Shown here piece after piece: positions 7,166 to 13,350 of a stretch of DNA of 20,283 nt (the first letter of the stretch is position 1; every line of letters begins with the position of its first letter). The position numbers were made by a program, and so were the translations under genes. The notes below the pieces were generated by a model. That model searched no databases, was not told where the DNA came from, and saw only the letters and a program-made list of their open reading frames with translations. Source of the stretch: a virus; IMG/VR virus record IMGVR_UViG_3300028840_001741, positions 1-20,283 of that record; one strand, written 5' to 3'.

Positions 7166-7440
7166 TACAGTCCTGCCATCAATTCTTCGGTACTCATTCG
7201 CTCGTACTTATCGCCGTCCGACGATTCGGCTCCCGCAAACGGGCTGAGCTTATCCAGCAGCGGGGCAATCTTTCCCGGCTTGATACCTTGTATTGACGCT
7301 TCGTACATCATACTCATGCACTCCCGATGCCAGGCGACCTTCGCCTTTTGCTGCAACGCATACAACGTGTACGGCCACGGCTCTACCCCGGCAATTCCGG
7401 CGTAGTATCGCCGGATGTCGGCAATGGTGATGCGGCTATC
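7165..7440 (-). CDS. Tail assembly chaperone second frame (gpT-like, made by frameshift)
   Basis: This frame overlaps the end of the gpG-like gene and runs to the tape-measure start, ending in TAATG. From about 7440 the peptide looks real: ITIADIRRYYAGIAGVEPWP followed by YTLYALQQKAKVAWHRE, as in gpT-type domains with a PW motif. Upstream of that the same open frame (to 7602) is low-complexity Gly/Asp and reads like a shadow. No convincing start codon or ribosome site lies near 7440, so expression by a -1 shift from gpG is most likely. One possible slip is at GGG before the gpG stop (CCG GGG TAG, 7391-7383), giving a 259-residue fusion. The exact slip point is not established; the start given here is where the domain appears to begin. 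Confidence 0.65.
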   Translation of the reverse strand, partial: DSRITIADIRRYYAGIAGVEPWPYTLYALQQKAKVAWHRECMSMMYEASIQGIKPGKIAPLLDKLSPFAGAESSDGDKYERMSTEELMAGL

Positions 7441-7943
7441 TGCTGTTCTGTCGCCTCTATCGCCGGTTCGATTTCGGCCTTCAACCTCGCGGTCACAGCC
7501 GTCTGTATTCGCGGAACAATGCCCAGTACACTCTCGGCCATCGCCCGTATCGCCGCCGCCGCCTTCACCCCCGTGTCCGCCGCACCTTCGGCACTTGACC
7601 ACAGGGGCATTACCTCGAAAAAAGCCGACAGCCCATTAACAAACGCCTCTTTAATCACACTGAACTCGCCGGGCTGTAAAGCTTCCAGGTCGAGACTGAA
7701 CTCCGTATCACTCGCCGCCGTCCACCGGCCCTTGCTGTTGACTTCTATCAGGCCAAAGGTTTCTTCGGCAAAACGCCTGCCGGGTTCGATTAACGGCGCT
7801 ATTTGTGTGAGCAACTCGTCTATCGTTGCGGTTTCCAGCTTCGCTCCGAACGGCGTCTGTCGCATCGCGCCGAAGCTCATATTGAACCGATACAAATTAT
7901 TGCTTAACCGAAACTCGCCGTTAGCTAATGCCTGCGCGCTCAT
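7383..7943 (-). CDS. Tail assembly chaperone (gpG-like)
   Basis: The 186-residue protein lies just upstream of the tape measure, between the major tail protein region and the overlapping T frame, which is the classic gpG position. The N-terminal half is a compact mixed domain (LYRFNMSFGAMRQTPFGAKL, then alpha-rich); the last 25 residues (SPLPTSGDTTPELPG) are a Pro/Thr linker-like tail, as expected upstream of a frameshifted extension. The start overlaps the previous stop as ATGA. It is expected to coat the tape measure during tail assembly and to be absent from the finished virion. Function rests on position and the overlapping frame, not on a sequence motif. Confidence 0.7.
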   Translation of the reverse strand: MSAQALANGEFRLSNNLYRFNMSFGAMRQTPFGAKLETATIDELLTQIAPLIEPGRRFAEETFGLIEVNSKGRWTAASDTEFSLDLEALQPGEFSVIKEAFVNGLSAFFEVMPLWSSAEGAADTGVKAAAAIRAMAESVLGIVPRIQTAVTARLKAEIEPAIEATEQQIAASPLPTSGDTTPELPG

Positions 7944-8359
7944 ACTGGTCTCCCTTCGCTGGTCGGCTGTATCCTCAACGCCGCAAAAGCGGAGTTAAAG
8001 GCCGTCGCCGCCGCGTTTTTCAAAGTCACTATCTGGTCAACGGTCGGCTCGCGCCTAACCGTACCATCCATATCGTCGCCCTTCGGCCAGAGTAATTCCC
8101 GCAATCCGCTCACGTCGTCGCCTCTCGCGGACATTACCGCCAGGACAAAATCCGCCAACCTATGCAGGTCTCGACATAACAGGTGATACACCTTGGTAAT
8201 CTTACCGGCATCTTTACCCGCCAGGTCATAACCTTGCGGATATTGCGGGATTAAGCCCTGCGATACGGCCAAAAACACTCGCCGTATCGTCGATATATCG
8301 CAGCGCAGCGCTTCGTACCGCTCGCCGCCAAGCGAAAACTGGCCCGTAAAATAAAACAC
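7940..8359 (-). CDS. Hypothetical protein between major tail protein and chaperone
   Basis: This 139-residue protein starts with GTG, supported by GGAGA about 10 bases upstream, and ends in an ATGA overlap with the gpG-like gene. It is mostly helical (ISTIRRVFLAVSQGL, then KVYHLLCRDLHRLADFVLAVM) with no motif, signal or membrane segment I recognise. Its place between the tube protein and the chaperone suggests a tail-assembly role. Confidence 0.6.
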   Translation of the reverse strand: MFYFTGQFSLGGERYEALRCDISTIRRVFLAVSQGLIPQYPQGYDLAGKDAGKITKVYHLLCRDLHRLADFVLAVMSARGDDVSGLRELLWPKGDDMDGTVRREPTVDQIVTLKNAAATAFNSAFAALRIQPTSEGRPV

Positions 8360-8380
8360 GGTTGTCTCCTTGCCTGCGCC

Positions 8381-8881
8381 TTACGAACCAGCCGGGCGCG
8401 GGTCGGTTGTGTTAGAGGCTATCGAATAGGCATCTTCCAGCGTAAACGTCCATTGATACACATGCGCCTCGGACGAACCGGCGTTGCCCATGCGCGTCGC
8501 CTGTTGCAAAGACAGCTCGCCAATCCAGCCATCGCATTTCGCGTCGGCGTCCTCGCCCGTTCCGATAGCGCCACGCACAAACGCAGCCGTCAGGCGCGCG
8601 CCGTCGGTGCTGGCCGTGTCGTTGAAAAGCTGCCACTCGGCTTCGTTGGCAGTCTCGCCTTCTCGCCGAATCATGTTAATCGTGCCTGTATAGGTTTTCG
8701 GCCCGTAGGTCACGACGCCGCCGGTGTCCGACGTTTGCTGCGTATGGTAACGGTTCTCGTCCTGCTCGACTCCGAACTCGAAATCGGTCACGTCCTTGGC
8801 GATTGCGAGGTCGTCAAAGTCGTCGTCGGCAGTCGCGCCAATCCACAGCTTGTAATCTTTTTGCATCGTTATGTCGCTCAT
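8381..8881 (-). CDS. Major tail (tube) protein
   Basis: The 166-residue protein has the composition and layout of a phage tail tube subunit: an N-terminal strand with an exposed loop (KLWIGATADDDFDDLAIAKD), a central KTYTGTINMIRR strand pair, and a C-terminal HVYQWTFTLEDAY strand. Tube proteins usually have this beta-sandwich fold and sit upstream of the chaperone and tape measure, as here. The ATG has AGGAG upstream. Hundreds of copies per particle would be expected. The assignment combines fold-like pattern and gene order. Confidence 0.75.
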   Translation of the reverse strand: MSDITMQKDYKLWIGATADDDFDDLAIAKDVTDFEFGVEQDENRYHTQQTSDTGGVVTYGPKTYTGTINMIRREGETANEAEWQLFNDTASTDGARLTAAFVRGAIGTGEDADAKCDGWIGELSLQQATRMGNAGSSEAHVYQWTFTLEDAYSIASNTTDPRPAGS

Positions 8882-8893
8882 GTCACACTCCTA

Positions 8894-9517
8894 TCAGTAA
8901 ACAACCTGTCTAAGCAGCCTGTCCACTTCGGGCTGCATCTTTCGCTTCGTCGGCGTCACGAAATCGCGAGCCGCTATTTTTACCTGTTTTTCATATCGTT
9001 CCAGCATCCGCGCTCCACCAATATCTATATGGGCCGTCCTGTGCTTGCGCTGCCCGTTGCGCGTATATATCAATGCCGTTATTCGATTGGCGGCCTCGGC
9101 CTGTTTCTTGGTTTTTAAGCGGGTCATAATAACCCGATTGTTTCGTAACGCTACCGGCCCGCGCATACCCGGCTTGTACGTTTTAGGCCGTCGAAACTTG
9201 CCCGTGCGCGATATCCCCCATTGCAGAACATCGCCGTAAAACGCCCGGCCTGTTTTCGCGGGGTAAACGTGCGCGCTGTTTTCGTCCGCCTTGTAGCGGA
9301 TAGACCGTTGCAGATTGCCGCTCTGTCGATACGGTGGCTGGCCCGGCCGGCTATGCCGCCCTTCGCCGCCCTGCCTGCCCAGCACGTCCTGCATCACCTG
9401 CCGACCGCGATACCCTATGCGCTTTACTACTTTACGCTCGTTTGATTTGACGCGGCTCATAAACTTCTTGGTCTGTGCTGTCGCCGTCGGGCCGACTTGC
9501 TTTATCGAAAACTTCAT
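8894..9517 (-). CDS. HK97-gp10-like tail completion protein
   Basis: The protein has 207 residues, is very basic, and carries RPGQPPYRQSGNLQRSIRY at residues 57-75. The xPGxPPxxxSGxLxRSI pattern is the hallmark of the HK97 gp10 / minor tail component group, which joins the neck and tail. The basic C-terminus (160-207) is helical and longer than is usual for the family. The start overlaps the preceding stop as ATGA. Its place between the terminator-like gene and the major tail protein fits neck and tail completion. Confidence 0.75.
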   Translation of the reverse strand: MKFSIKQVGPTATAQTKKFMSRVKSNERKVVKRIGYRGRQVMQDVLGRQGGEGRHSRPGQPPYRQSGNLQRSIRYKADENSAHVYPAKTGRAFYGDVLQWGISRTGKFRRPKTYKPGMRGPVALRNNRVIMTRLKTKKQAEAANRITALIYTRNGQRKHRTAHIDIGGARMLERYEKQVKIAARDFVTPTKRKMQPEVDRLLRQVVY

Positions 9518-9972
9518 AGCGAACTCACCGCCCCCCCAGTCAATGTCGCTGTAAAGCCCGCGTGATAAACCTGGAGATTCCTGGCGGCGTCAGCCGCCAG
9601 ATAAACCGTCGATTCCAGCACCATTAAATGCGCACCATACGAATCTTCCATGCCCAAAACGGCGAAGGCTATAGCGTCCATCGCGTTATCATAATCGGCG
9701 ACCGCCGTATTAACCGCGCCGTCGAGTTTGCCGACAAGCTCTATTTCTACATTTGTGTTGACAAAAGCCGTGCCTTCCTGCGTCTGCAAGCGCCACGTCT
9801 GCCGTTCCGCTGGCGACGGACTGACGATAACCTGCGGCGTCATATCCTGTCCGTAAGAACCAGGAAAAGGCAAGCTCTGCGCAACCGCCGTTATCGCGTG
9901 TCCGTCAACGGTTATGCCCGCTGCGGTTATCGCCGCAGCTATATCGCCGCAGATTGTGCCGGCTACGCTCAT
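9514..9972 (-). CDS. Tail terminator-like protein
   Basis: This 152-residue protein is an alpha/beta candidate: an N-terminal helix (AGTICGDIAAAITAAGI), then alternating strands such as TPQVIVSP and VNTNVEIELVGK, and a C-terminal beta-hairpin (LQVYHAGFTATLT). That arrangement and its place just upstream of the gp10-like gene suggest a gpU/gp17-type terminator that caps the tail tube and meets the neck. Both ends overlap neighbours as ATGA. No specific motif was seen. Confidence 0.55.
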   Translation of the reverse strand: MSVAGTICGDIAAAITAAGITVDGHAITAVAQSLPFPGSYGQDMTPQVIVSPSPAERQTWRLQTQEGTAFVNTNVEIELVGKLDGAVNTAVADYDNAMDAIAFAVLGMEDSYGAHLMVLESTVYLAADAARNLQVYHAGFTATLTGGAVSSL

Positions 9973-10322
9973 CGCTGTAATACTCCCCTGACGCGCACAC
10001 TCGCGCCAATCGGGTCATAATCCTCTCCGGCGTCGGCGGGTACGGCATAAGTCCTGCTGGCAAAAGTCAGCACGTCACCGTCACGCGGATAAAACCAATC
10101 GCCGGAAACGTCGGCGGGCCGAATCAACCAGGATTGCCGTACTTCACTTATCACCACGCCCTCGCTCTCATTGACCGTTTCGGGGATTTCCGGTATAGCC
10201 AGCGAATAAGACCAAGACTCCGCACCGCGCGTACACGTCAACTCGCCGACTCCCATCGTGCCTTTTTGCCGGCCATGAAGCGTCTCGGACAGCGAATCAA
10301 ATGTAGGCGGCGTGCGCGTCAT
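9969..10322 (-). CDS. Head-tail stopper-like protein
   Basis: The 117-residue protein has a beta-barrel-like C-terminal half: SWLIRPADVSG, then FYPRDGDVLTFASRTYAV ending with a conserved-looking DYDPIGASVRVRGV. A Gly-Asp turn before a hydrophobic strand is typical of head-closure (stopper) proteins. It lies directly before the terminator-like gene, as in lambda-like neck modules. It overlaps both neighbours by ATGA. The assignment is based on layout and order. Confidence 0.55.
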   Translation of the reverse strand: MTRTPPTFDSLSETLHGRQKGTMGVGELTCTRGAESWSYSLAIPEIPETVNESEGVVISEVRQSWLIRPADVSGDWFYPRDGDVLTFASRTYAVPADAGEDYDPIGASVRVRGVLQR

Positions 10323-10510
10323 ATTACAGGCTTGCCTCCGTCGGATGCTACGAGGAACGCGCCCAGCGCCGGGGCAAGATATTTAACAGCCTCGGCCACC
10401 CATCCGAAAGCGGAAGGCGCTTCCTCACCGCCGCCGAAACCCGTGGTCACTACGGCCAGCGCCGCAAGAATAAGGCCGATTCCTGTCCATGTCGATTTTT
10501 GCAGTTTCAT
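10319..10510 (-). CDS. Small two-segment membrane protein, holin-like
   Basis: The best start is the ATG at 10510, with AGGAG 8 bases upstream; a longer in-frame start at 10666 would only add a shadow of the neighbouring frame. The 63-residue product has two hydrophobic stretches, TGIGLILAALAVVTTGF (9-25) and VKYLAPALGAFLVA (42-55), linked by a short acidic turn (GGGEEAPSAFG). Such a hairpin suits class II holins and other small phage membrane proteins. It follows the lipoprotein/frameshift gene after a 26-base gap, so it may belong to the same lysis or envelope cassette. No endolysin is present in the window, so the lysis role is inferred. Confidence 0.6.
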   Translation of the reverse strand: MKLQKSTWTGIGLILAALAVVTTGFGGGEEAPSAFGWVAEAVKYLAPALGAFLVASDGGKPVI

Positions 10511-10536
10511 TTTCAATCTCCTGTCGGGAAACGGCA

Positions 10537-10701
10537 TTACCCGCTTCCACGGCTCTTGCGTTTTGTAAATATCCTGTGTAGGAACCACGTCAGTAGGCCG
10601 ATACCCAAAGCGGCCAGCCCGCCGAACCCTGCGGCAGCCGCTATTCTGGCTGCTGTGATTCCCCATTCTGCGGAGCCGTTGGTTCCGACTCCGCAGATTG
10701 G
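10537..10701 (-). CDS. -1 frame transmembrane extension of the lipoprotein gene
   Basis: This frame opens at a TGA just upstream of the A AAA AAC heptamer and ends at TAA 10539-10537. It has no ATG, GTG or usable TTG near its beginning, yet encodes 54 residues that look like a real membrane anchor: a short polar lead (PICGVGTNGSAEWG), about 22 hydrophobic residues (including FGGLAALGIGLLTWFL), and a basic end, HRIFTKRKSR. The positive-inside rule puts the C-terminus in the cytoplasm. Added to residues 1-80 of the lipoprotein it gives a 134-residue protein with an outer-membrane lipid and an inner-membrane helix, like unimolecular spanins such as T1 gp11. Translation by programmed -1 frameshift is strongly suggested but unproven. 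Confidence 0.72.
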   Translation of the reverse strand, partial: PICGVGTNGSAEWGITAARIAAAAGFGGLAALGIGLLTWFLHRIFTKRKSRGSG

Positions 10702-10940
10702 TTTTTTAGTACATCAGTTCCACCGTCGTCGGCGTTATTGATTACAACAGCGGCATTGCCGCCCGCCACTTCACCGGTCTGTAAGTCCTCGGCCCGCGTC
10801 TCGCCTATGCTCGCTGCGCCCGAAGGACCGTCCTGGTCGATAAAAGTAATGTACGCCTGCCCGCCGACGCCGGCACAGCCGACCATCGCCGACAACAACA
10901 CGGCCAATAACGTCCAGATTAGTAATCGCATCGCGCTCAT
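10641..10940 (-). CDS. Envelope lipoprotein, spanin-like, with programmed frameshift site
   Basis: The 99-residue zero-frame product starts with MSAMRLLIWTLLAVLLSAMV and a lipobox-like MVGC; C22 would be lipidated by the host. The mature part is short, acidic and Gly/Asp-rich, without further motifs. The start at 10940 has AGGGAG about 7 bases upstream. At codons 78-80 the gene contains A AAA AAC, followed by a stem-loop (separate entry), so some ribosomes should switch into the -1 frame and add a transmembrane helix. The unshifted product would be a free outer-membrane lipoprotein (o-spanin-like); the shifted one would be a u-spanin-like protein. Lysis is the likely role, but no endolysin gene lies nearby and the lipobox is not ideal. 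Confidence 0.75.
   Translation of the reverse strand: MSAMRLLIWTLLAVLLSAMVGCAGVGGQAYITFIDQDGPSGAASIGETRAEDLQTGEVAGGNAAVVINNADDGGTDVLKNQSAESEPTAPQNGESQQPE
10667..10707 (-). promoter_or_regulatory. -1 ribosomal frameshift signal: A AAA AAC plus stem-loop
   Basis: The heptamer A AAA AAC lies at 10707-10701 in the correct phase of the lipoprotein gene (CTA AAA AAC). Three bases later TCTGCGGAG (10697-10689) pairs perfectly with CTCCGCAGA (10675-10667); the stem can grow to 12 pairs with one G-U, leaving a 7-base loop. A slippery heptamer followed by a stable stem is the classic -1 signal (for example MMTV, dnaX and IS elements). The loop bases GGAACCA (10686-10680) are complementary to TGGTTCC at 10587-10581, so a long-range pseudoknot is possible but speculative. 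The 3-base spacer is shorter than the usual 5-9, which partial melting would correct. Confidence 0.78.
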
Positions 10941-10949
10941 AACATCTCC

Positions 10950-11219
10950 CTATGTTGCCGCAGCTATCGCCCTGGCGATTTGCTGCGCAGTTAACATGCC
11001 CGCGCCGAACCCAAAACCTATCGACGCGCAAATCAAACCGACCGTCCAGTATTTAGCCTTGGCAACCCACTTAACCGCAGGACACCGCATGTAATAGTTA
11101 TACATCCACGCCTCCAGCGTTTTCTGTGCCGCTATCTCGGCGATTTGACTAATCACCGCCTTCTGGCCTTCGGTAAACTCGCCGTATTCCTGCAATTTGC
11201 CGGGATATTCTTCGTTCAC
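10950..11219 (-). CDS. Small single-span membrane protein, 89 aa
   Basis: The gene starts with GTG overlapping the preceding TGA, with GGGAG upstream. Residues 1-45 are polar and helical (MNEEYPGKLQEYGEFTEGQK...), then a basic patch (VKWVAKAKYW) leads into one transmembrane helix, TVGLICASIGFGFGAGMLTA (59-78). This suggests N-terminus inside. It is immediately upstream of the lipoprotein gene and could be part of a lysis or superinfection-exclusion cassette. I cannot name a family; an XhlA- or holin-like role is possible but unsupported by motif. Confidence 0.6.
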   Translation of the reverse strand: MNEEYPGKLQEYGEFTEGQKAVISQIAEIAAQKTLEAWMYNYYMRCPAVKWVAKAKYWTVGLICASIGFGFGAGMLTAQQIARAIAAAT

Positions 11220-12418
11220 AGCCCGACTCCCGTTAATGTTCGATACGTTCCTTGGCTAACCTCACTCGCAAACGCCCCCACATTCGGCGGGCTTTTGTAC
11301 GCAACGCCCACACAATCCTCCGTAACGTCCGTATCCGTACTACCAGCGCCCCTCAACGTCGCGCCCTCCTTTAGCCGGTGATTAGTGTCGCTTGTAATTT
11401 CATCGGCCACCGTCCTGCTTGCCAAAGTTCCCGAAGCACTACCGTTATCAAAACTCAACGCCGCTATCGAATTATCGTTGTCGGCGTTGTTTGCGAAAGC
11501 GCCCGTTATATTCAGGGCATACGTCCCATTGTCATTGTCAATTCTTTCCCATGCGGTACTGCTTCCGCCGTTGGCAAAGGCAATGTTGTTGTATACCTTA
11601 TTCAGATATATCGTTGCCTCGTCGCCCGCCTGCCCCCCGGCAAGGAGGAAGGCTATAAGCCGTGAGGTCGCCGCTGTCCACAGGCAACGCACCGAATTAT
11701 GCTGCATTGAATCGACGTACAGATGTGCCTCACGCGAACCGCTCGGGCTGGCAATCCGCCCGTACAGCAGAATCGCGTACAGGAAGCCCCCGTCGCTGCT
11801 CCCCCCGTAAATATCATTGGCATCTATCAGGACATGTGGAAGCGCCCGCGAACCGCCCTCATACCCACAGGTGCGGAGATTGAACGCCCCCGCGTGATCG
11901 CTGTCGGCCACGATGTTGAAGATGTTATCGGATGCGTAAAGGTAAAGGTCGCTCGCATCCGTTCTGGCCAGCAGATTATCCAGCGTGATACCCCATGCGG
12001 CGTTGGAGCTGTTCGTCGAATCTATGTTGAACCGCAGGCCGCGAATGTCCCAGCAAGTGCCTTTGACTGCTATTCCATGAACCTGACTGCCCGCCTCCGT
12101 AACATTGACATACGCGCCTTGTGCAGTGTCCGTCGGGTTGCCGTTATGTTCATAGCCAGAGTCGGGATAGACCCGGATACGATTGGTGGTAGTGGGGGTA
12201 ATCACCCAATCACTCGAAGCGTCACGGTCAACGGGAGTAACCAAAGTGCCGAGGTCGCCTTGACAGACAAAATCGACGCCCCCATAAGAGGTAAAATCAG
12301 TATCGTCGATGTTCGCCTTGGCCCAGTCGGCGGCATCTTGCAAGCACGTTCCGCCCGTGGTCTCGGTGCGCAGAACCGCGCCCGTATCATGGCGTTTAAC
12401 TTGTACCTGTCCGGCCAT
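11216..12418 (-). CDS. Right-handed beta-helix (pectate-lyase-like) protein
   Basis: The 400-residue protein shows repeated short strands with Asn, Asp and hydrophobic positions (for example IRGLRFNIDSTNSSN, VLIDANDIYGGSSD, IYLNKVYNNIAFANGG, YALNITGAFANN), typical of a parallel beta-helix. The end (GVAYKSPPNVGAFASE) resembles the closing strand of such repeats. No catalytic residues can be assigned with confidence. The N-terminus has no signal peptide. The start overlaps, as TAATG, the +1-frame stretch downstream of the decoration-like gene. Beta-helix proteins in phages are usually tailspikes or glycan-degrading or -binding fibres; here the position between head and neck genes is unusual, so a head fibre or depolymerase is possible. 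Confidence 0.65.
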   Translation of the reverse strand: MAGQVQVKRHDTGAVLRTETTGGTCLQDAADWAKANIDDTDFTSYGGVDFVCQGDLGTLVTPVDRDASSDWVITPTTTNRIRVYPDSGYEHNGNPTDTAQGAYVNVTEAGSQVHGIAVKGTCWDIRGLRFNIDSTNSSNAAWGITLDNLLARTDASDLYLYASDNIFNIVADSDHAGAFNLRTCGYEGGSRALPHVLIDANDIYGGSSDGGFLYAILLYGRIASPSGSREAHLYVDSMQHNSVRCLWTAATSRLIAFLLAGGQAGDEATIYLNKVYNNIAFANGGSSTAWERIDNDNGTYALNITGAFANNADNDNSIAALSFDNGSASGTLASRTVADEITSDTNHRLKEGATLRGAGSTDTDVTEDCVGVAYKSPPNVGAFASEVSQGTYRTLTGVGL

Positions 12419-12490
12419 TACACAGTTCCGATGTTATAAGTAAAATTATCCGTACCTGGTCCTATTGACGGTAAATTAAAGCCACCGCTA
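12418..12490 (-). other. Coding-like +1 frame stretch after the decoration gene
   Basis: After the TAG stop of the 122-residue gene (12490-12488) the +1 frame reads SGGFNLPSIGPGTDNFTY followed by NIGTV and ends in TAATG, overlapping the beta-helix start. It looks protein-like and has no usable start codon. Immediately upstream is GAGGAG CAA TAG C, reminiscent of a +1 shift with a Shine-Dalgarno-like stimulator, although the spacing is tighter than in prfB. A short decayed coding remnant or a sequence error would look the same. Confidence 0.35.
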
Positions 12491-12856
12491 TTGCTCCTCG
12501 CGGTAGGTCACCTGCCCACCGACCTGCACGGCGCTGTCAAGCAATAATGTAAACGCCTCGCCCTCGGCGGTTAACAGGCGGGCCGAAAACTCGCGGTCGA
12601 AATTAAATCCGCCGCCCTGCGTGAAATAACACGGCCCCATCAGCACCGTACCCGTATCCGCTGCCCCGCTATATAGCGTCATGGTTACTGCGTCTGCTGC
12701 TACCAGCGTCAGGCTGTAAATGTGAATCTCACGATTCGCCACCGCCGCTATCAGGGTGTTGCCCGCCGCATTATCGCTCGAAGCGTTTATCGCCGCCCGC
12801 TTCTGGCCTAGTTCCGGCTGATAATATTCGCCGCTCGTTGGTATCGTCTGACCCAT
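12488..12856 (-). CDS. Small beta-rich head decoration-like protein, 122 aa
   Basis: The start at 12856 (MGQTIPTSGEYYQPEL) is chosen because GGAG lies about 8 bases upstream; a longer frame to 12907 would run through the hairpin. The product is beta-rich, with alternating hydrophobic strands such as IHIYSLTLVAADAVTMTLYS and a closing VQVGGQVTYREEQ, like compact beta-sandwich head-decoration or fibre-base domains. It follows the preceding small gene across a strong hairpin. I do not recognise a named family. A +1-frame extension may exist at its end. Confidence 0.6.
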   Translation of the reverse strand: MGQTIPTSGEYYQPELGQKRAAINASSDNAAGNTLIAAVANREIHIYSLTLVAADAVTMTLYSGAADTGTVLMGPCYFTQGGGFNFDREFSARLLTAEGEAFTLLLDSAVQVGGQVTYREEQ

Positions 12857-12876
12857 TTCATTTCTCCACAAGAACC

Positions 12877-12914
12877 CGCGAGGGTGGGCAAGGAGACCAA
12901 ACCCCACCCTCGCG
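12877..12914 (-). terminator. Perfect 12-bp hairpin, terminator- or attenuator-like
   Basis: CGCGAGGGTGGG (12914-12903 on the minus strand) pairs without mismatch with CCCACCCTCGCG (12888-12877) around a 14-base loop. It lies between two head-region genes, 20 bases upstream of the next ATG. The bases after it on the minus strand, GGGTTCTTG, hold only a short T-rich run, so full intrinsic termination is doubtful; attenuation, processing or 3' end protection of the capsid message is plausible. Confidence 0.6.
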
Positions 12915-12931
12915 TCCTGGCAACCAACCGC

Positions 12932-13336
12932 TTACATATACTCCGTTACCGTCAGGCTAACGCCCGACGCATCTACCACGCTGTCGTCCGCCGTCGCCTT
13001 TACGCGGATATACCGCGAAGCGCTAACGTGCGGAACGGCAAACTGGCAACTGCCGGCAGCCAGGCCCGCCGTCGCGCCGGTCAGGACTTTAATTGACGGA
13101 TAAAGCGTCTCCCAGGCGGAGTCGTCCGCCGACTGTTCGACGCTTAATGTCACTGTCGCTTCGTTCGGCAAATCAGCAGCCTCGATAAGCGACCAGCTGA
13201 CGTCAAATTCTACGGGGTCAATCCGCGAGCCACCCGCCACTAACGCGAAATCAAAAGATGCGCTCTGTGACGTGCCGGACGCCTCGGAAGGCAGAGCAAA
13301 ATCCGCCGTGCTTTGTTGTATGCGATTCATAGTCAT
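12932..13336 (-). CDS. Head decoration-like or minor capsid protein, 134 aa
   Basis: This protein directly follows the major capsid gene, with 14 bases between them. It is beta-rich: VTLSVEQSADDSAWETLY, then VPHVSASRYIRVKATADDS and a closing VSLTVTEYM, a pattern typical of single-domain beta-sandwich proteins that sit on capsids. The start at 13336 has AGGAG 8 bases upstream. No catalytic or membrane features are present. The decoration role is inferred from fold pattern and position. Confidence 0.6.
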   Translation of the reverse strand: MTMNRIQQSTADFALPSEASGTSQSASFDFALVAGGSRIDPVEFDVSWSLIEAADLPNEATVTLSVEQSADDSAWETLYPSIKVLTGATAGLAAGSCQFAVPHVSASRYIRVKATADDSVVDASGVSLTVTEYM

Positions 13337-13350
13337 TGTCTGCTCTCCTG

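Noticed and set aside
7441-7602. N-terminal part of the T frame as an independent gene start
   Set aside because: The sequence is low-complexity Gly/Asp/Arg and lies in the coding part of gpG; it looks like a shadow, so the T frame is taken as a frameshift extension.
10511-10666. Longer start for the 63-residue holin-like gene
   Set aside because: The added residues are Arg-rich shadow of the -1 transmembrane frame, and the ATG at 10510 has a clear AGGAG.
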